This document shows, piece by piece, positions 10,049 through 17,237 of a stretch of DNA of 17,252 nt (position 1 is its first letter; each line of letters begins with the position of its first letter). The stretch is from an uncultured Colwellia sp. GTDB lineage: Bacteria; Pseudomonadota; Gammaproteobacteria; Enterobacterales; Alteromonadaceae. The notes below the pieces were generated by a model. It did no database searches. It was given only the letters and a program-made list of their open reading frames with translations, and had not been told where the DNA came from. A program made the position numbers and the translations under genes. The stretch spans positions 1 to 17,252 of the forward strand of contig CAJWBY010000095.1 of assembly GCA_913020705.1 (NCBI GenBank), read 5' to 3'.

Positions 10049-10070
10049 AAAACCAGCAATTGCTGGTTTT
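10049..10070. terminator. Bidirectional terminator between rpoS and mutS
   Basis: The stem AAAACCAGC/GCTGGTTTT encloses an AATT loop (CCAGCAATTGCTGG is a perfect 14-bp palindrome), with A-rich sequence before and T's after. It can stop transcription of both convergent genes. Confidence 0.9.
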
Positions 10071-10090
10071 TATTGGTCTAGTGTTAATAG

Positions 10091-12661
10091 CTAAATTTTA
10101 CTTTTAAATTCGAACAATAAATCTAATGCCTGTTTTGGCGTTAGATCATTTACATCGATTGATGATAATGACTCGAGAACAGGGTGATTATTATCAACAA
10201 AAGAAAGTTGCTCAAAGGGTTGTTGTTGTTCAACATTGATAATAGATGGGGCTTGTTGTTTTTCAAGTTCAGCTAGACGTTGTTTTGCTCTTTGAATAAC
10301 CGGTTTTGGTACACCAGCAAGTTGAGCTACTTGTAAACCAAAACTCTTGCTTGCTGATCCTTCTTGCACGGTATGCATAAAGACAATGGTATCACCATGC
10401 TCTACAGCATCTAGATGTACATTAACCAAAGCAGGTATTTGCTCTGCGAGTAGTGTTAATTCAAAATAATGGCTGGCAAATAAAGTAAAAGCTTTGGTTT
10501 TAATTGCAAGCATCTCAGCGCAAGCCCAAGCTAAAGATAATCCATCATACGTACTTGTGCCACGACCAATTTCATCCAATAGTACTAAGCTTTTATCTGT
10601 AGCATTATGTAGAATATTCGCTGTTTCTGTCATCTCAACCATAAAGGTTGAACGTCCACTAGCAAGATCATCCGATGCCCCAATTCGTGTAAATATACGA
10701 TCGACCATGCTAATGTCTGCTGAGTCTGCTGGAACATAACAACCAATATGGGCTAACAGAACTATAAGGGCCGTTTGGCGCATATAGGTTGATTTACCAC
10801 CCATATTAGGGCCAGTAATTATGAGCATTTTTCGTTCATCGTTTAACGTCACAGGATTTGCGATAAAAGGTTCATTAGTCATTAATTCAACGACAGGATG
10901 GCGACCTGCATTAATTTCAATACTATTGTTGTTTGTTAAGTTTGGTTTTACGTAATTTAGGCTTTCTGCCCGTTCAGCAAAAGTATTTAAAACATCTAAT
11001 TCTGCAACCCCTTGAGCAAGTAATTGCAGTTTTTCTAATTCAGGTAACACTAAATCAAACAGTTCATCATACAAACGTTTTTCTAATGCGAGAAATTTAC
11101 TTTGCGCACTGAGCACTTTCTCTTCATGCTGCTTTAGTTCATTAGTGATAAAACGTTCGTTGTTTTTTAATGTTTGTCGACGAACATAGTCATCGGGCAC
11201 ATCATTGGCTGCACTAAGACTAATTTCTATGAAGAAACCATGAACTCGGTTGTAGCCTACTTTTAATGAGCTAATGCCTGTACGTTCTTTTTCACGGGCT
11301 TCAAGCTGAGCAAGAAATTCAGTGGCGCCATCACTTAAGTCGCGTAATACATCAAGTTCTTCATGGTAACCTTTGGCTATCACACCACCATCACGAATGA
11401 GTACAGGTGGGTTTTCAACTAAAGCATGCTGTAATAAAGCGTGTAGCTCTGGTATCGGAAATGTTTGTGACGCTAATTGGGCGATATGCTGTTGTTCGCA
11501 AACTTGTAATTGGTCCTGAAGCACAGGTAATTGACCTAAAGCATTGCGTAACCGAGCGAAATCTCGTGGACGCGCAGAACGAAGTGCAATACGAGATACG
11601 ATTCGTTCAATGTCCCCAAAAGATTTAAGTTGGGCAAATAATTCATTTGTTAAATCTTGCGACAATAATTCGCTGGTCGCATTTTGACGAGCTGACAATA
11701 CACTTAAATCACGTAATGGAAAATGTAACCAACGCTTTAGTAGTCTTGAACCCATTGGTGTCGCTGATTTATCAAGTACAGATGCTAGTGTGTTTTCGAA
11801 GCCACCTTGAAGGTTTTGAGTAAGTTCTAAATTGCGGCGAGTTGCTGCATCTAAAATTACCCCCGACGCTGAAGACTCACAAATAATTGCTCTAATATGA
11901 GGCAGGGCACTTCGCTGACATTCCTTAACGTATTGGAATAAACAGCCAGCAGCCATCAACCCTAACGATTTATCATTAACACCAAATCCTGATAATTCTT
12001 TAGTGCCAAATTGGGTGTTGAGTAAATTAATGGCTGTATCTAAATCAAACTCCCATTCAGCTCTTCGTCTTAAACCTTGATACTTTTTGAGTAACTCAGG
12101 CTCAGAAAAAGTTTCGCTATAGAGTAATTCAGCAGGAGACAAACGCTGTAATTCTGCTTGTAATTGCTCAATAGTATTTGGCTCTGTTAAAACAAATCGG
12201 CCACTGGTCATATCGAGATAAGATAGACCGAATCCTTGAGAAGATTTATGGTTTCCTTCACTTACAGCAACAATTAAATTGTCATGTCTATCAAGTAATA
12301 AAGCTTCATCACTAACTGTTCCTGGCGTTATGATCCTTACAACTTTACGTTCAACGGGGCCTTTACTCGTAGCGGGATCACCAATTTGTTCACAAATTGC
12401 AACAGATTCACCGAGTTGCACTAATTTAGCCAGGTAATTTTCAACAGCATGATAGGGAACACCTGCCATTGGTATTGCATTACCGCCTGTCTTTCCCCTT
12501 GCAGTTAATGATATATCAAGTAAGTCGGACGCTTTTTTAGCATCATCAAAAAATAACTCGTAGAAATCTCCCATACGATAAAAAATTAAAATATGAGGAA
12601 ACTCAGCTTTAATTGTTAAGTATTGGCGCATCATAGGTGTGTGTGATGATAAATCTGTCAT
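10091..12661 (-). CDS. mutS: DNA mismatch repair protein MutS
   Basis: MutS recognises base mismatches and small loops and recruits MutL to start methyl-directed repair. The protein is 856 residues, full length. The mismatch-reading motif FYE (33-35, in [10 protein letters not shown]) is in domain I; the connector, lever and clamp domains follow. The ABC-type ATPase has Walker [10 protein letters not shown] (617-625), the signature region [15 protein letters not shown] (664-678), Walker [15 protein letters not shown] (694-707) and the ASHYFEL switch histidine. No frameshift or missing motif is seen. The start ATG has no strong ribosome site. The coding sequence is intact, but the sequence upstream turns into an integrated element within about 110 bases of the start. 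mutS transcription could therefore depend on that junction. Confidence 0.99.
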   Translation of the reverse strand: MTDLSSHTPMMRQYLTIKAEFPHILIFYRMGDFYELFFDDAKKASDLLDISLTARGKTGGNAIPMAGVPYHAVENYLAKLVQLGESVAICEQIGDPATSKGPVERKVVRIITPGTVSDEALLLDRHDNLIVAVSEGNHKSSQGFGLSYLDMTSGRFVLTEPNTIEQLQAELQRLSPAELLYSETFSEPELLKKYQGLRRRAEWEFDLDTAINLLNTQFGTKELSGFGVNDKSLGLMAAGCLFQYVKECQRSALPHIRAIICESSASGVILDAATRRNLELTQNLQGGFENTLASVLDKSATPMGSRLLKRWLHFPLRDLSVLSARQNATSELLSQDLTNELFAQLKSFGDIERIVSRIALRSARPRDFARLRNALGQLPVLQDQLQVCEQQHIAQLASQTFPIPELHALLQHALVENPPVLIRDGGVIAKGYHEELDVLRDLSDGATEFLAQLEAREKERTGISSLKVGYNRVHGFFIEISLSAANDVPDDYVRRQTLKNNERFITNELKQHEEKVLSAQSKFLALEKRLYDELFDLVLPELEKLQLLAQGVAELDVLNTFAERAESLNYVKPNLTNNNSIEINAGRHPVVELMTNEPFIANPVTLNDERKMLIITGPNMGGKSTYMRQTALIVLLAHIGCYVPADSADISMVDRIFTRIGASDDLASGRSTFMVEMTETANILHNATDKSLVLLDEIGRGTSTYDGLSLAWACAEMLAIKTKAFTLFASHYFELTLLAEQIPALVNVHLDAVEHGDTIVFMHTVQEGSASKSFGLQVAQLAGVPKPVIQRAKQRLAELEKQQAPSIINVEQQQPFEQLSFVDNNHPVLESLSSIDVNDLTPKQALDLLFEFKSKI

Positions 12662-12773
12662 GTTTTTATTGCACTTTTTATATATTGTAATTTGATTTTG
12701 CTCACTTTTATCTAATCGGTGCTATTTAATGAAAGCTCATGAATTCTCTTGAATAGTCATGAAATTGCACGAT

Positions 12774-12796
12774 TAAGTGTAGGTGTAAGTGTAGGT
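12774..12796. repeat. Tandem 11-mer direct repeat at the island's left end
   Basis: TAAGTGTAGGT occurs at 12774-12784 and again at 12786-12796, a 12-base period, slightly more than one helical turn. A third copy in inverse orientation ends at 12837, and a degenerate ATACTTA follows at 12851-12857. Arrays like this next to an integrase gene often serve as arm-type integrase sites, excisionase sites or part of the attachment site. Confidence 0.6.
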
Positions 12797-12837
12797 TTTT
12801 CTTGCTATAGTTTTATAATAAGAAAAACCTACACTTA
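12786..12837. promoter_or_regulatory. Perfect 18-bp inverted repeat bracketing a TATAAT box upstream of the integrase
   Basis: TAAGTGTAGGTTTTTCTT (12786-12803) is the exact reverse complement of 12820-12837, with a 16-base spacer. The spacer ends in TATAAT (12814-12819), a perfect -10 box for the integrase gene; no good -35 box is visible, and that position falls in the left arm. A protein bound to both arms would cover the promoter, suggesting autorepression or control by an excisionase. It could also be part of the attachment site or act as a hairpin. Confidence 0.6.
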
Positions 12838-12897
12838 TTACGTAAAGTGATACTTATTATTGCTAATAATACTTTGGATAGAAACATAGAGCTAGTT

Positions 12898-14163
12898 ATG
12901 AATCATCAAACCAAAACTTTAACTTCTGCTGTTATTAGCAGCATGAAGCCTAATGATAAAGATCTTGCTGATGTCGGCGAAAATAGAGGCTTGAGGGTCA
13001 CTTGTGCTAACGCTGGTACTAAATCATTCTTTTATCGCTATACCAGTCCTGTAACTAATAAATTAACCCAAATTCAAATAGGGCGCTTTCCTTCAATTTC
13101 ACTCGCTGAAGCTAGAGTTAAATTGAAAGAGTTCAAAGATATTAGAAGGGCAGAACGTTGTCCTGCTCTTGAATTAAAGCAAGCGAAGCAAGAAGAGTTA
13201 GAGAAAAAGAAAAAATTATCAGAAAAAATGACCGTTACTGATGTGGTTGAGCTTTATTTAAGACAATACATTGAAGATAGGGTTGTTGATGGTAAAAAAA
13301 TAGCAGGGGCAAGAATAAAAAAAGGCCAAGATGAAACGCGAAGAACATTATATGGCGATGCTGTATTTGTTTTAGGCGAACGCTCTGCCGATGAAGTCAC
13401 ACGAAAAGATATTGTTATTATGATCATGGAAATTGTTGAACGTGGCTCAAATGTTCAAGCGGGTAATGTTTTACGAGAATTGACAGCCGCTTACGAGTAT
13501 TCTATTGGTTTGGAAAAGTTCGATGATGAATTTGCCAATCCTGCATTACTAGCCAAAAACAGTTTACGACAGGCAAAGGTTCGACTTACATCAAAGCGTG
13601 GTCAACGAGTTTTATCAGATAAAGAGTTAACAAAGTTTCTACAGTGGCTCCCAGGTTCTTCTTTTACGCCAACTCAAAAAAATATTTTTCGATTTACGCT
13701 TTGGACTGCCTGTCGAACAGGAGAAATATGTGCTGCTGAGTGGGATGACATAGATCTTAATAAAGCTATTTGGCACTTGAAAGCGACTAAAACAGAAGTT
13801 GAGCGTTACGTTCAATTACCTCAACAAGCTGTTAATTTTCTTCAGCAGTTAAAACTTATGACAGGGAAATATTTATTTCCCTCTATTAAAACAGGACTTC
13901 CAATACAGCAAAAATCCTTAACAGAGCAAGCATGGCATATGAGACGTGACGAACGCATGATTGATATTGACCATTGGGTTCCGCATGATTTACGCCGAAC
14001 AGTTAGGACTGGCTTATCCCGCTTAGGTTGTCCTAGTGAAGTAGCAGAAGCGGCTTTAGGTCATGCTCGTACTGGTATTGAGGGTACTTATGATCTTCAT
14101 AAATATGAAAGTGAGTGCAAAATATGGTTACAAAAATGGTCTGATTATATTGATAAGCTTTAA
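12898..14163 (+). CDS. P4-type tyrosine integrase (site-specific recombinase)
   Basis: The enzyme integrates and excises the island by tyrosine-mediated recombination between attachment sites. Numbering from the ATG at 12898 (421 residues): the N-terminal DUF4102-type domain runs about 5-85 (TLTSAVISSMKPNDKDLADVG, then LTQIQIGRFPSISLAEAR). A core-binding helical domain lies about 110-225. The catalytic domain has R273 (ACRTGEICAAEW), a candidate lysine K298 (ATKTEVER), H363-x-x-R366 (HDLRRT), H389 (LGHA) and the nucleophile, probably Y398 (GTYDLHKY). All key residues are present, so it is probably active. The frame opens at a GTG at 12847, inside sequence unlike the family; the ATG at 12898 places the conserved domain near the start, though its ribosome site (AGAG) is weak. 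The gene points into the island, away from mutS. Confidence 0.93.
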   Translation: MNHQTKTLTSAVISSMKPNDKDLADVGENRGLRVTCANAGTKSFFYRYTSPVTNKLTQIQIGRFPSISLAEARVKLKEFKDIRRAERCPALELKQAKQEELEKKKKLSEKMTVTDVVELYLRQYIEDRVVDGKKIAGARIKKGQDETRRTLYGDAVFVLGERSADEVTRKDIVIMIMEIVERGSNVQAGNVLRELTAAYEYSIGLEKFDDEFANPALLAKNSLRQAKVRLTSKRGQRVLSDKELTKFLQWLPGSSFTPTQKNIFRFTLWTACRTGEICAAEWDDIDLNKAIWHLKATKTEVERYVQLPQQAVNFLQQLKLMTGKYLFPSIKTGLPIQQKSLTEQAWHMRRDERMIDIDHWVPHDLRRTVRTGLSRLGCPSEVAEAALGHARTGIEGTYDLHKYESECKIWLQKWSDYIDKL

Positions 14164-14192
14164 ATTGATACTAAAAAAGGGGATGGGGTAAG

Positions 14193-14720
14193 TTATTCTC
14201 CACAGCTTTCAAAAGATATGTCGATTATATTGATTTTATCCTTATATCGATCAGACAAATCATTAAAAGCACCTTCAAAGTTGCCGTCGCCATCTTTATC
14301 AATTGCAAGTCGTGAGCTTCCAATTAGATTTCTATATAAAGCATTTCGCTGTGGACTATTATCGTCTGTTGTTAATTTACCTGAAATGGTCAAATTTTTT
14401 GTAATTAGGTCAGGGGTGAATAAATGTAGTTTTGCTAAAATAAATGTACCTAGACCTTTACATTGGTGCTCCTCATTTATCATAAAATCAAATATTGTAG
14501 TGTTTACTTTATCATTTCCCACTCTTGTACACTCAAAGCCGGTAATAACCGAACCATTGTCGTATTTAGCTTTAGTAGAGTGATTACAAATGAGCCCTAG
14601 ATTAGATAGCACATAGCGTGTCTCATATTCAATTAAAATATTTATTTGAATATTGTCAGCTTCAAGTTCAATAGTATATTTAATTGTATTTGATATTTTA
14701 AACTTCAGTTCGTTGCACAT
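14193..14720 (-). CDS. GNAT-like N-acetyltransferase, divergent
   Basis: This 175-residue protein is best read as a GNAT-fold acetyltransferase, which would move an acetyl group from acetyl-CoA to an unknown substrate. Visible support is the acetyl-CoA motif FMINEEHQCKGLGTFIL (79-95, with Q86-x-x-G89-x-G91) and a motif-B-like stretch NSPQRNALYRNLIG (121-134). The first 60 residues are poorly conserved-looking. Unusually, an acidic loop DKDGDGNFEG (141-150) near the C-terminus resembles a calcium-binding EF-hand or dockerin loop, although position 12 is not acidic. There is no signal peptide or membrane segment. It converges on the integrase with only 29 bases between and no clear terminator, and diverges from the HTH-coupling protein operon. 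It could be cargo or the toxin of a GNAT toxin-antitoxin pair, but no antitoxin-like partner is adjacent on its strand. Confidence 0.65.
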   Translation of the reverse strand: MCNELKFKISNTIKYTIELEADNIQINILIEYETRYVLSNLGLICNHSTKAKYDNGSVITGFECTRVGNDKVNTTIFDFMINEEHQCKGLGTFILAKLHLFTPDLITKNLTISGKLTTDDNSPQRNALYRNLIGSSRLAIDKDGDGNFEGAFNDLSDRYKDKINIIDISFESCGE

Positions 14721-14760
14721 AACCTATAGACTTTTGTTGGTGTATTTTCCTAGACTAAAG

Positions 14761-14814
14761 TTTATTTAAAAGTAACTATTCTTTAAATAAAGTATTGCAA
14801 AATAATTTTGTAAT
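14761..14814. promoter_or_regulatory. Palindrome-rich divergent promoter region
   Basis: The 213 bases between the GNAT-like gene and the HTH gene hold two AT-rich inverted repeats. TTTATTTAAA (14761-14770) is the exact complement of TTTAAATAAA (14782-14791). ATTGCAAAAT (14794-14803) matches ATTTTGTAAT (14805-14814) with one mismatch around a single central base. They lie where promoters of both divergent genes must be and could be operators for the adjacent AlpA-like protein. A TATACT box at 14849-14854 might serve the rightward operon; it lacks a good -35. Smaller stems (GTTGA-AAC-TCAAC at 14895-14907) sit just before the HTH gene. Confidence 0.4.
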
Positions 14815-14933
14815 CGCATGCAATAACAATAACATAACTGTTTTAAAGTATACTCACCTTTTGCTTTTTTTCTTTGATTTTATCCTTTACTTTTGTTGAA
14901 ACTCAACTTTGAGCCGAAACTAAAGGAAAAAAT

Positions 14934-15116
14934 ATGACCACTACTTCAAAAATAATTAGACCTAAGCAGCTTTCCGAACAGCTAGGGGTAAATCCAGTGA
15001 CAATATGGAGATGGACAAAAAATTCGACTCTTCCAAAACCTATTAAACTTGGGAAAAGGCTAATAGGTTGGACTCCCGAAAGCATAGAACAGTTTTTAAA
15101 TCAGAGTGATGAATAA
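14934..15116 (+). CDS. AlpA/MerR-like helix-turn-helix regulator or excisionase
   Basis: This 60-residue protein is a single DNA-binding domain of the AlpA type. That family includes the CP4-57 regulator that controls integrase and excision in P4-like elements, and small recombination directionality factors. The helix-turn-helix is KQLSEQLGVNPVTIWRWTKN (about 11-30), followed by a winged stretch LPKPIKLGKRLIGWTPESIEQFLNQ, with the typical tryptophan before the last helix. The start has a strong ribosome site (AAAGGA, seven bases upstream). Its stop overlaps an ATG (TAATG) of the following coupling-protein frame, so the two genes are co-transcribed. It likely controls the integrase, its own operon or excision; which of these cannot be told. 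Confidence 0.85.
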   Translation: MTTTSKIIRPKQLSEQLGVNPVTIWRWTKNSTLPKPIKLGKRLIGWTPESIEQFLNQSDE

Positions 15117-15127
15117 TGGGAGGCTTT

Positions 15128-16804
15128 ATGAATATATTAATTGACCCTATTTCACTCACTCAACTAGTTTTTATTTTAATGACGCTACCAATTTTTATAT
15201 GGGCATACACTAGATCAAAATTCGAAGCAGTTATTTTTATAGTCTTGTTTATTTTATCTGTATTTTACTCAGATTTAACTCTTTCCAGAGCTATTTTAGA
15301 TTTATTTAGCTTTGTGAGAATAGATGAATATTTATATAAAACAGCTGGAGTTATTGATACCGAATTAATTAAAAGTGATTTGACCATAGAAGCTTGGTTT
15401 AGTTATTTCTTGGCTTTTGTGACCACATGGAGTGTATTCGTTATTTTATTATTTAATTGTTCTCGGAATAAAATTTTACGCGGAACTAGTATCAAAACAA
15501 AAGAAGAAATGAGAAGGCATCTTCATAAAAAAGGCAAAGCAAAAATTCCGGTAAAAATTGGTCGATTTATTATTCCTCAAAAACTGGAAACTAGACCCAT
15601 TGGTTTGTATGGGGAGCCCGGAAGTGGAAAAACCCAAGTATTATTAAGAATTTTGAAAGATTTAGCCCTTCGTGTAGATCGAGCGGTTGTAGTTGACATT
15701 AATGGAGAGATATTTGAAAAGATTGGCAAGAAAGGGGATTTAATTTTATCGGTAACTCACGAAGGTGTAATTAACTTCTCTGTCATTGCAGAAGTCCAAA
15801 AATTAACTGATTGTGAAATGCTAGCATCAGCATTTATCCCCACAGGAAATGGCGAAAGTGAGACTTGGAATACTTATGCTCGGACAGTTTTCTCAATATT
15901 TATTAGGTGGTGCTGGGAACATGACAGAACTCAAAATAGGCATTTAATTCACTTTATTAAAAGAGCACCAATTGAAGAGCTTGAAAGGCTCTGCCGAGGC
16001 TCATCAGCTCAACGTCTTTTTGAAAAAGGAAGTGAAAAGATGCTCAGCAATGTTATGAGCATACTGAGTCAACATTTAACTTGCTTAGAACTATTAAATC
16101 CAGCTGCAGATAAGAATTCATTTAGCATAAGGAAGTGGATTACATCTGAACTAACAACTAATCAAAAGTTGTGGATCATATATGATGAATTTTCGTCAAA
16201 AGCAACATTGCCCTTGAGAACCGCTTGGATTGAGATATTAACAAGAGAAGCATTAAATTTAAGACCTGATGCATCTCGACGCCTTTGGCTTATATTAGAT
16301 GAGTTAGCTTCAAATGGAAAAATAGGTTCGCTTAGCCAGGCCGTTTCAAGAGGCAGAAAATATGGTTTAGTACCTGTTATGGCAGTTCAAAGCATCTCAC
16401 AGTTATATAGCATTTACGGGCGTGATGAAGCAACATCAATAATGGGAAGTATTGGTCATGCTGTAGTCTTAAGAACTCCTGATCCAGAAACTTCAGATTA
16501 TCTCAGTCGATCCATTGGAGATAAAGAAATTCAACGCGAGCAGAGTAGTTATTCAAAAAATGGTAATAGTACGCAAAAGATAATTGAAACAAAACGTGCT
16601 GTTTTACCGAGTGAAATTTCATTACTAATCGATCTTAATGGTTATATAAAATTTGCAGGTGTGGGCTGGACTAAAATAAAAATTCCAATATTAAAACTTC
16701 AAAATAAGAATAGTTTATTTCCTAAAATAGATTATCAATTATTGCTGGACGAAATCGATGAAAACGAATCACATACCAATAATTTATCTTTTGACGAAGT
16801 TTAG
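15128..16804 (+). CDS. TraD/TrwB-type conjugative coupling ATPase (T4CP)
   Basis: Coupling proteins are hexameric inner-membrane ATPases that link a relaxase-DNA complex to a type IV secretion channel in conjugation. Numbering from the ATG at 15128 (558 residues): membrane segments lie at about 7-27, 31-48 and 90-110. A cytoplasmic ATPase follows with Walker A GEPGSGKT (162-169), VVVDINGEIFEKIG in the strand after it, Walker B LWLILDELAS (386-395), and the family block SLSQAVSRGRKYGLVPVMAVQSISQLYSIYG (about 401-431). There is no long TraD-like C-terminal tail. The frame is open from an ATG at 15116, but GGGAGG sits five bases before the ATG at 15128, which I choose. It lies between the HTH gene and a small gene with a nine-base gap. 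All ATPase motifs are intact, so it is probably functional. A relaxase partner would be expected downstream. Confidence 0.92.
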   Translation: MNILIDPISLTQLVFILMTLPIFIWAYTRSKFEAVIFIVLFILSVFYSDLTLSRAILDLFSFVRIDEYLYKTAGVIDTELIKSDLTIEAWFSYFLAFVTTWSVFVILLFNCSRNKILRGTSIKTKEEMRRHLHKKGKAKIPVKIGRFIIPQKLETRPIGLYGEPGSGKTQVLLRILKDLALRVDRAVVVDINGEIFEKIGKKGDLILSVTHEGVINFSVIAEVQKLTDCEMLASAFIPTGNGESETWNTYARTVFSIFIRWCWEHDRTQNRHLIHFIKRAPIEELERLCRGSSAQRLFEKGSEKMLSNVMSILSQHLTCLELLNPAADKNSFSIRKWITSELTTNQKLWIIYDEFSSKATLPLRTAWIEILTREALNLRPDASRRLWLILDELASNGKIGSLSQAVSRGRKYGLVPVMAVQSISQLYSIYGRDEATSIMGSIGHAVVLRTPDPETSDYLSRSIGDKEIQREQSSYSKNGNSTQKIIETKRAVLPSEISLLIDLNGYIKFAGVGWTKIKIPILKLQNKNSLFPKIDYQLLLDEIDENESHTNNLSFDEV

Positions 16805-16813
16805 GAAATCATT

Positions 16814-17032
16814 ATGACCAAACCATTATTTGAGAAAATAACAACAGCAAAGAAAACGCATATATTGTTCAACGTTACAAATGGAATTGAGGAACGATTA
16901 AATGATATAGAAAGTAGAGCTGAAAAATCAGGATATTGCTTCGATATAAATCAACATGTTGAAAATGAATTATCGCGATTAATTAAAGAAGCTGAAATTC
17001 AACTTGAAGCAATTGAACTATCAAATCCTTAA
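16814..17032 (+). CDS. Small protein, possibly ribbon-helix-helix-like, next to coupling protein
   Basis: I do not recognise this 72-residue protein by family. Its pattern is one beta-like stretch (HILFNVT, 16-22), a helix (GIEERLNDIESRAEKSG, 24-40), a short turn and a second helix (INQHVENELSRLIKEAEIQLEAIE, 45-68). This resembles a ribbon-helix-helix DNA-binding protein, the fold of many transfer-origin accessory proteins such as TrwA; that is inference from layout only. The ribosome site AGGA overlaps the coupling-protein stop codon and lies seven bases before the ATG, so the two are co-translated. The gene is followed directly by the inverted-repeat-rich region, the sort of DNA such a protein could bind. 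Confidence 0.7.
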   Translation: MTKPLFEKITTAKKTHILFNVTNGIEERLNDIESRAEKSGYCFDINQHVENELSRLIKEAEIQLEAIELSNP

Positions 17033-17073
17033 ACCTAATTCCACTGGCTCACAGTAGAAACCCTTTTAATTTA

Positions 17074-17237
17074 GTTATATATATTGCTTAAATCGCAATA
17101 TATATAACGGACACCTCACTCACACTTGTGTAAAAGCTTATTTCTGTGAAATAAGTGGGGAATTTGTGACTCAACATAAAATAGTCACCTTGACTTAAAT
17201 ATGAGTCATATCCCAAAACGTGCAGAGTGAAGGTGAC
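17074..17237. other. Inverted-repeat cluster, candidate transfer origin or control region
   Basis: The last 220 bases contain no credible gene but four inverted pairs. First, GTTATATATATTGC (17074-17087) pairs perfectly with 17095-17108 across a seven-base loop. Second, CTTATTTC (17137-17144) pairs with GAAATAAG (17148-17155) around TGT, and CCTCACT/AGTGGGG (17114-17120, 17154-17160) nearly match outside it. Third, TGACTCA (17167-17173) matches TGAGTCA (17202-17208). Fourth, GTCACCTT (17184-17191) matches AAGGTGAC (17230-17237). Strong, closely packed inverted repeats beside mobilization genes are typical of oriT. I see no recognisable nic consensus. A transcription terminator, a replication origin, a transposon end or a leader of the next gene are alternatives. 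Confidence 0.45.

Noticed and set aside
12774..12857. Short CRISPR-like array
   Set aside because: The repeats are 11 bases with a one-base gap and one inverted copy, with no spacers of uniform length and no cas genes.
12847..12897. GTG at 12847 as the integrase start
   Set aside because: The added 17 residues do not resemble the family N-terminus; the ATG at 12898 places the conserved segment correctly. It cannot be fully excluded because the ATG's ribosome site is weak.
14218..14583. 121-codon + strand frame opposite the GNAT-like gene
   Set aside because: It is antisense to a frame with recognisable acetyl-CoA motifs, lacks a ribosome site, and its translation is low in complexity and family-like features.
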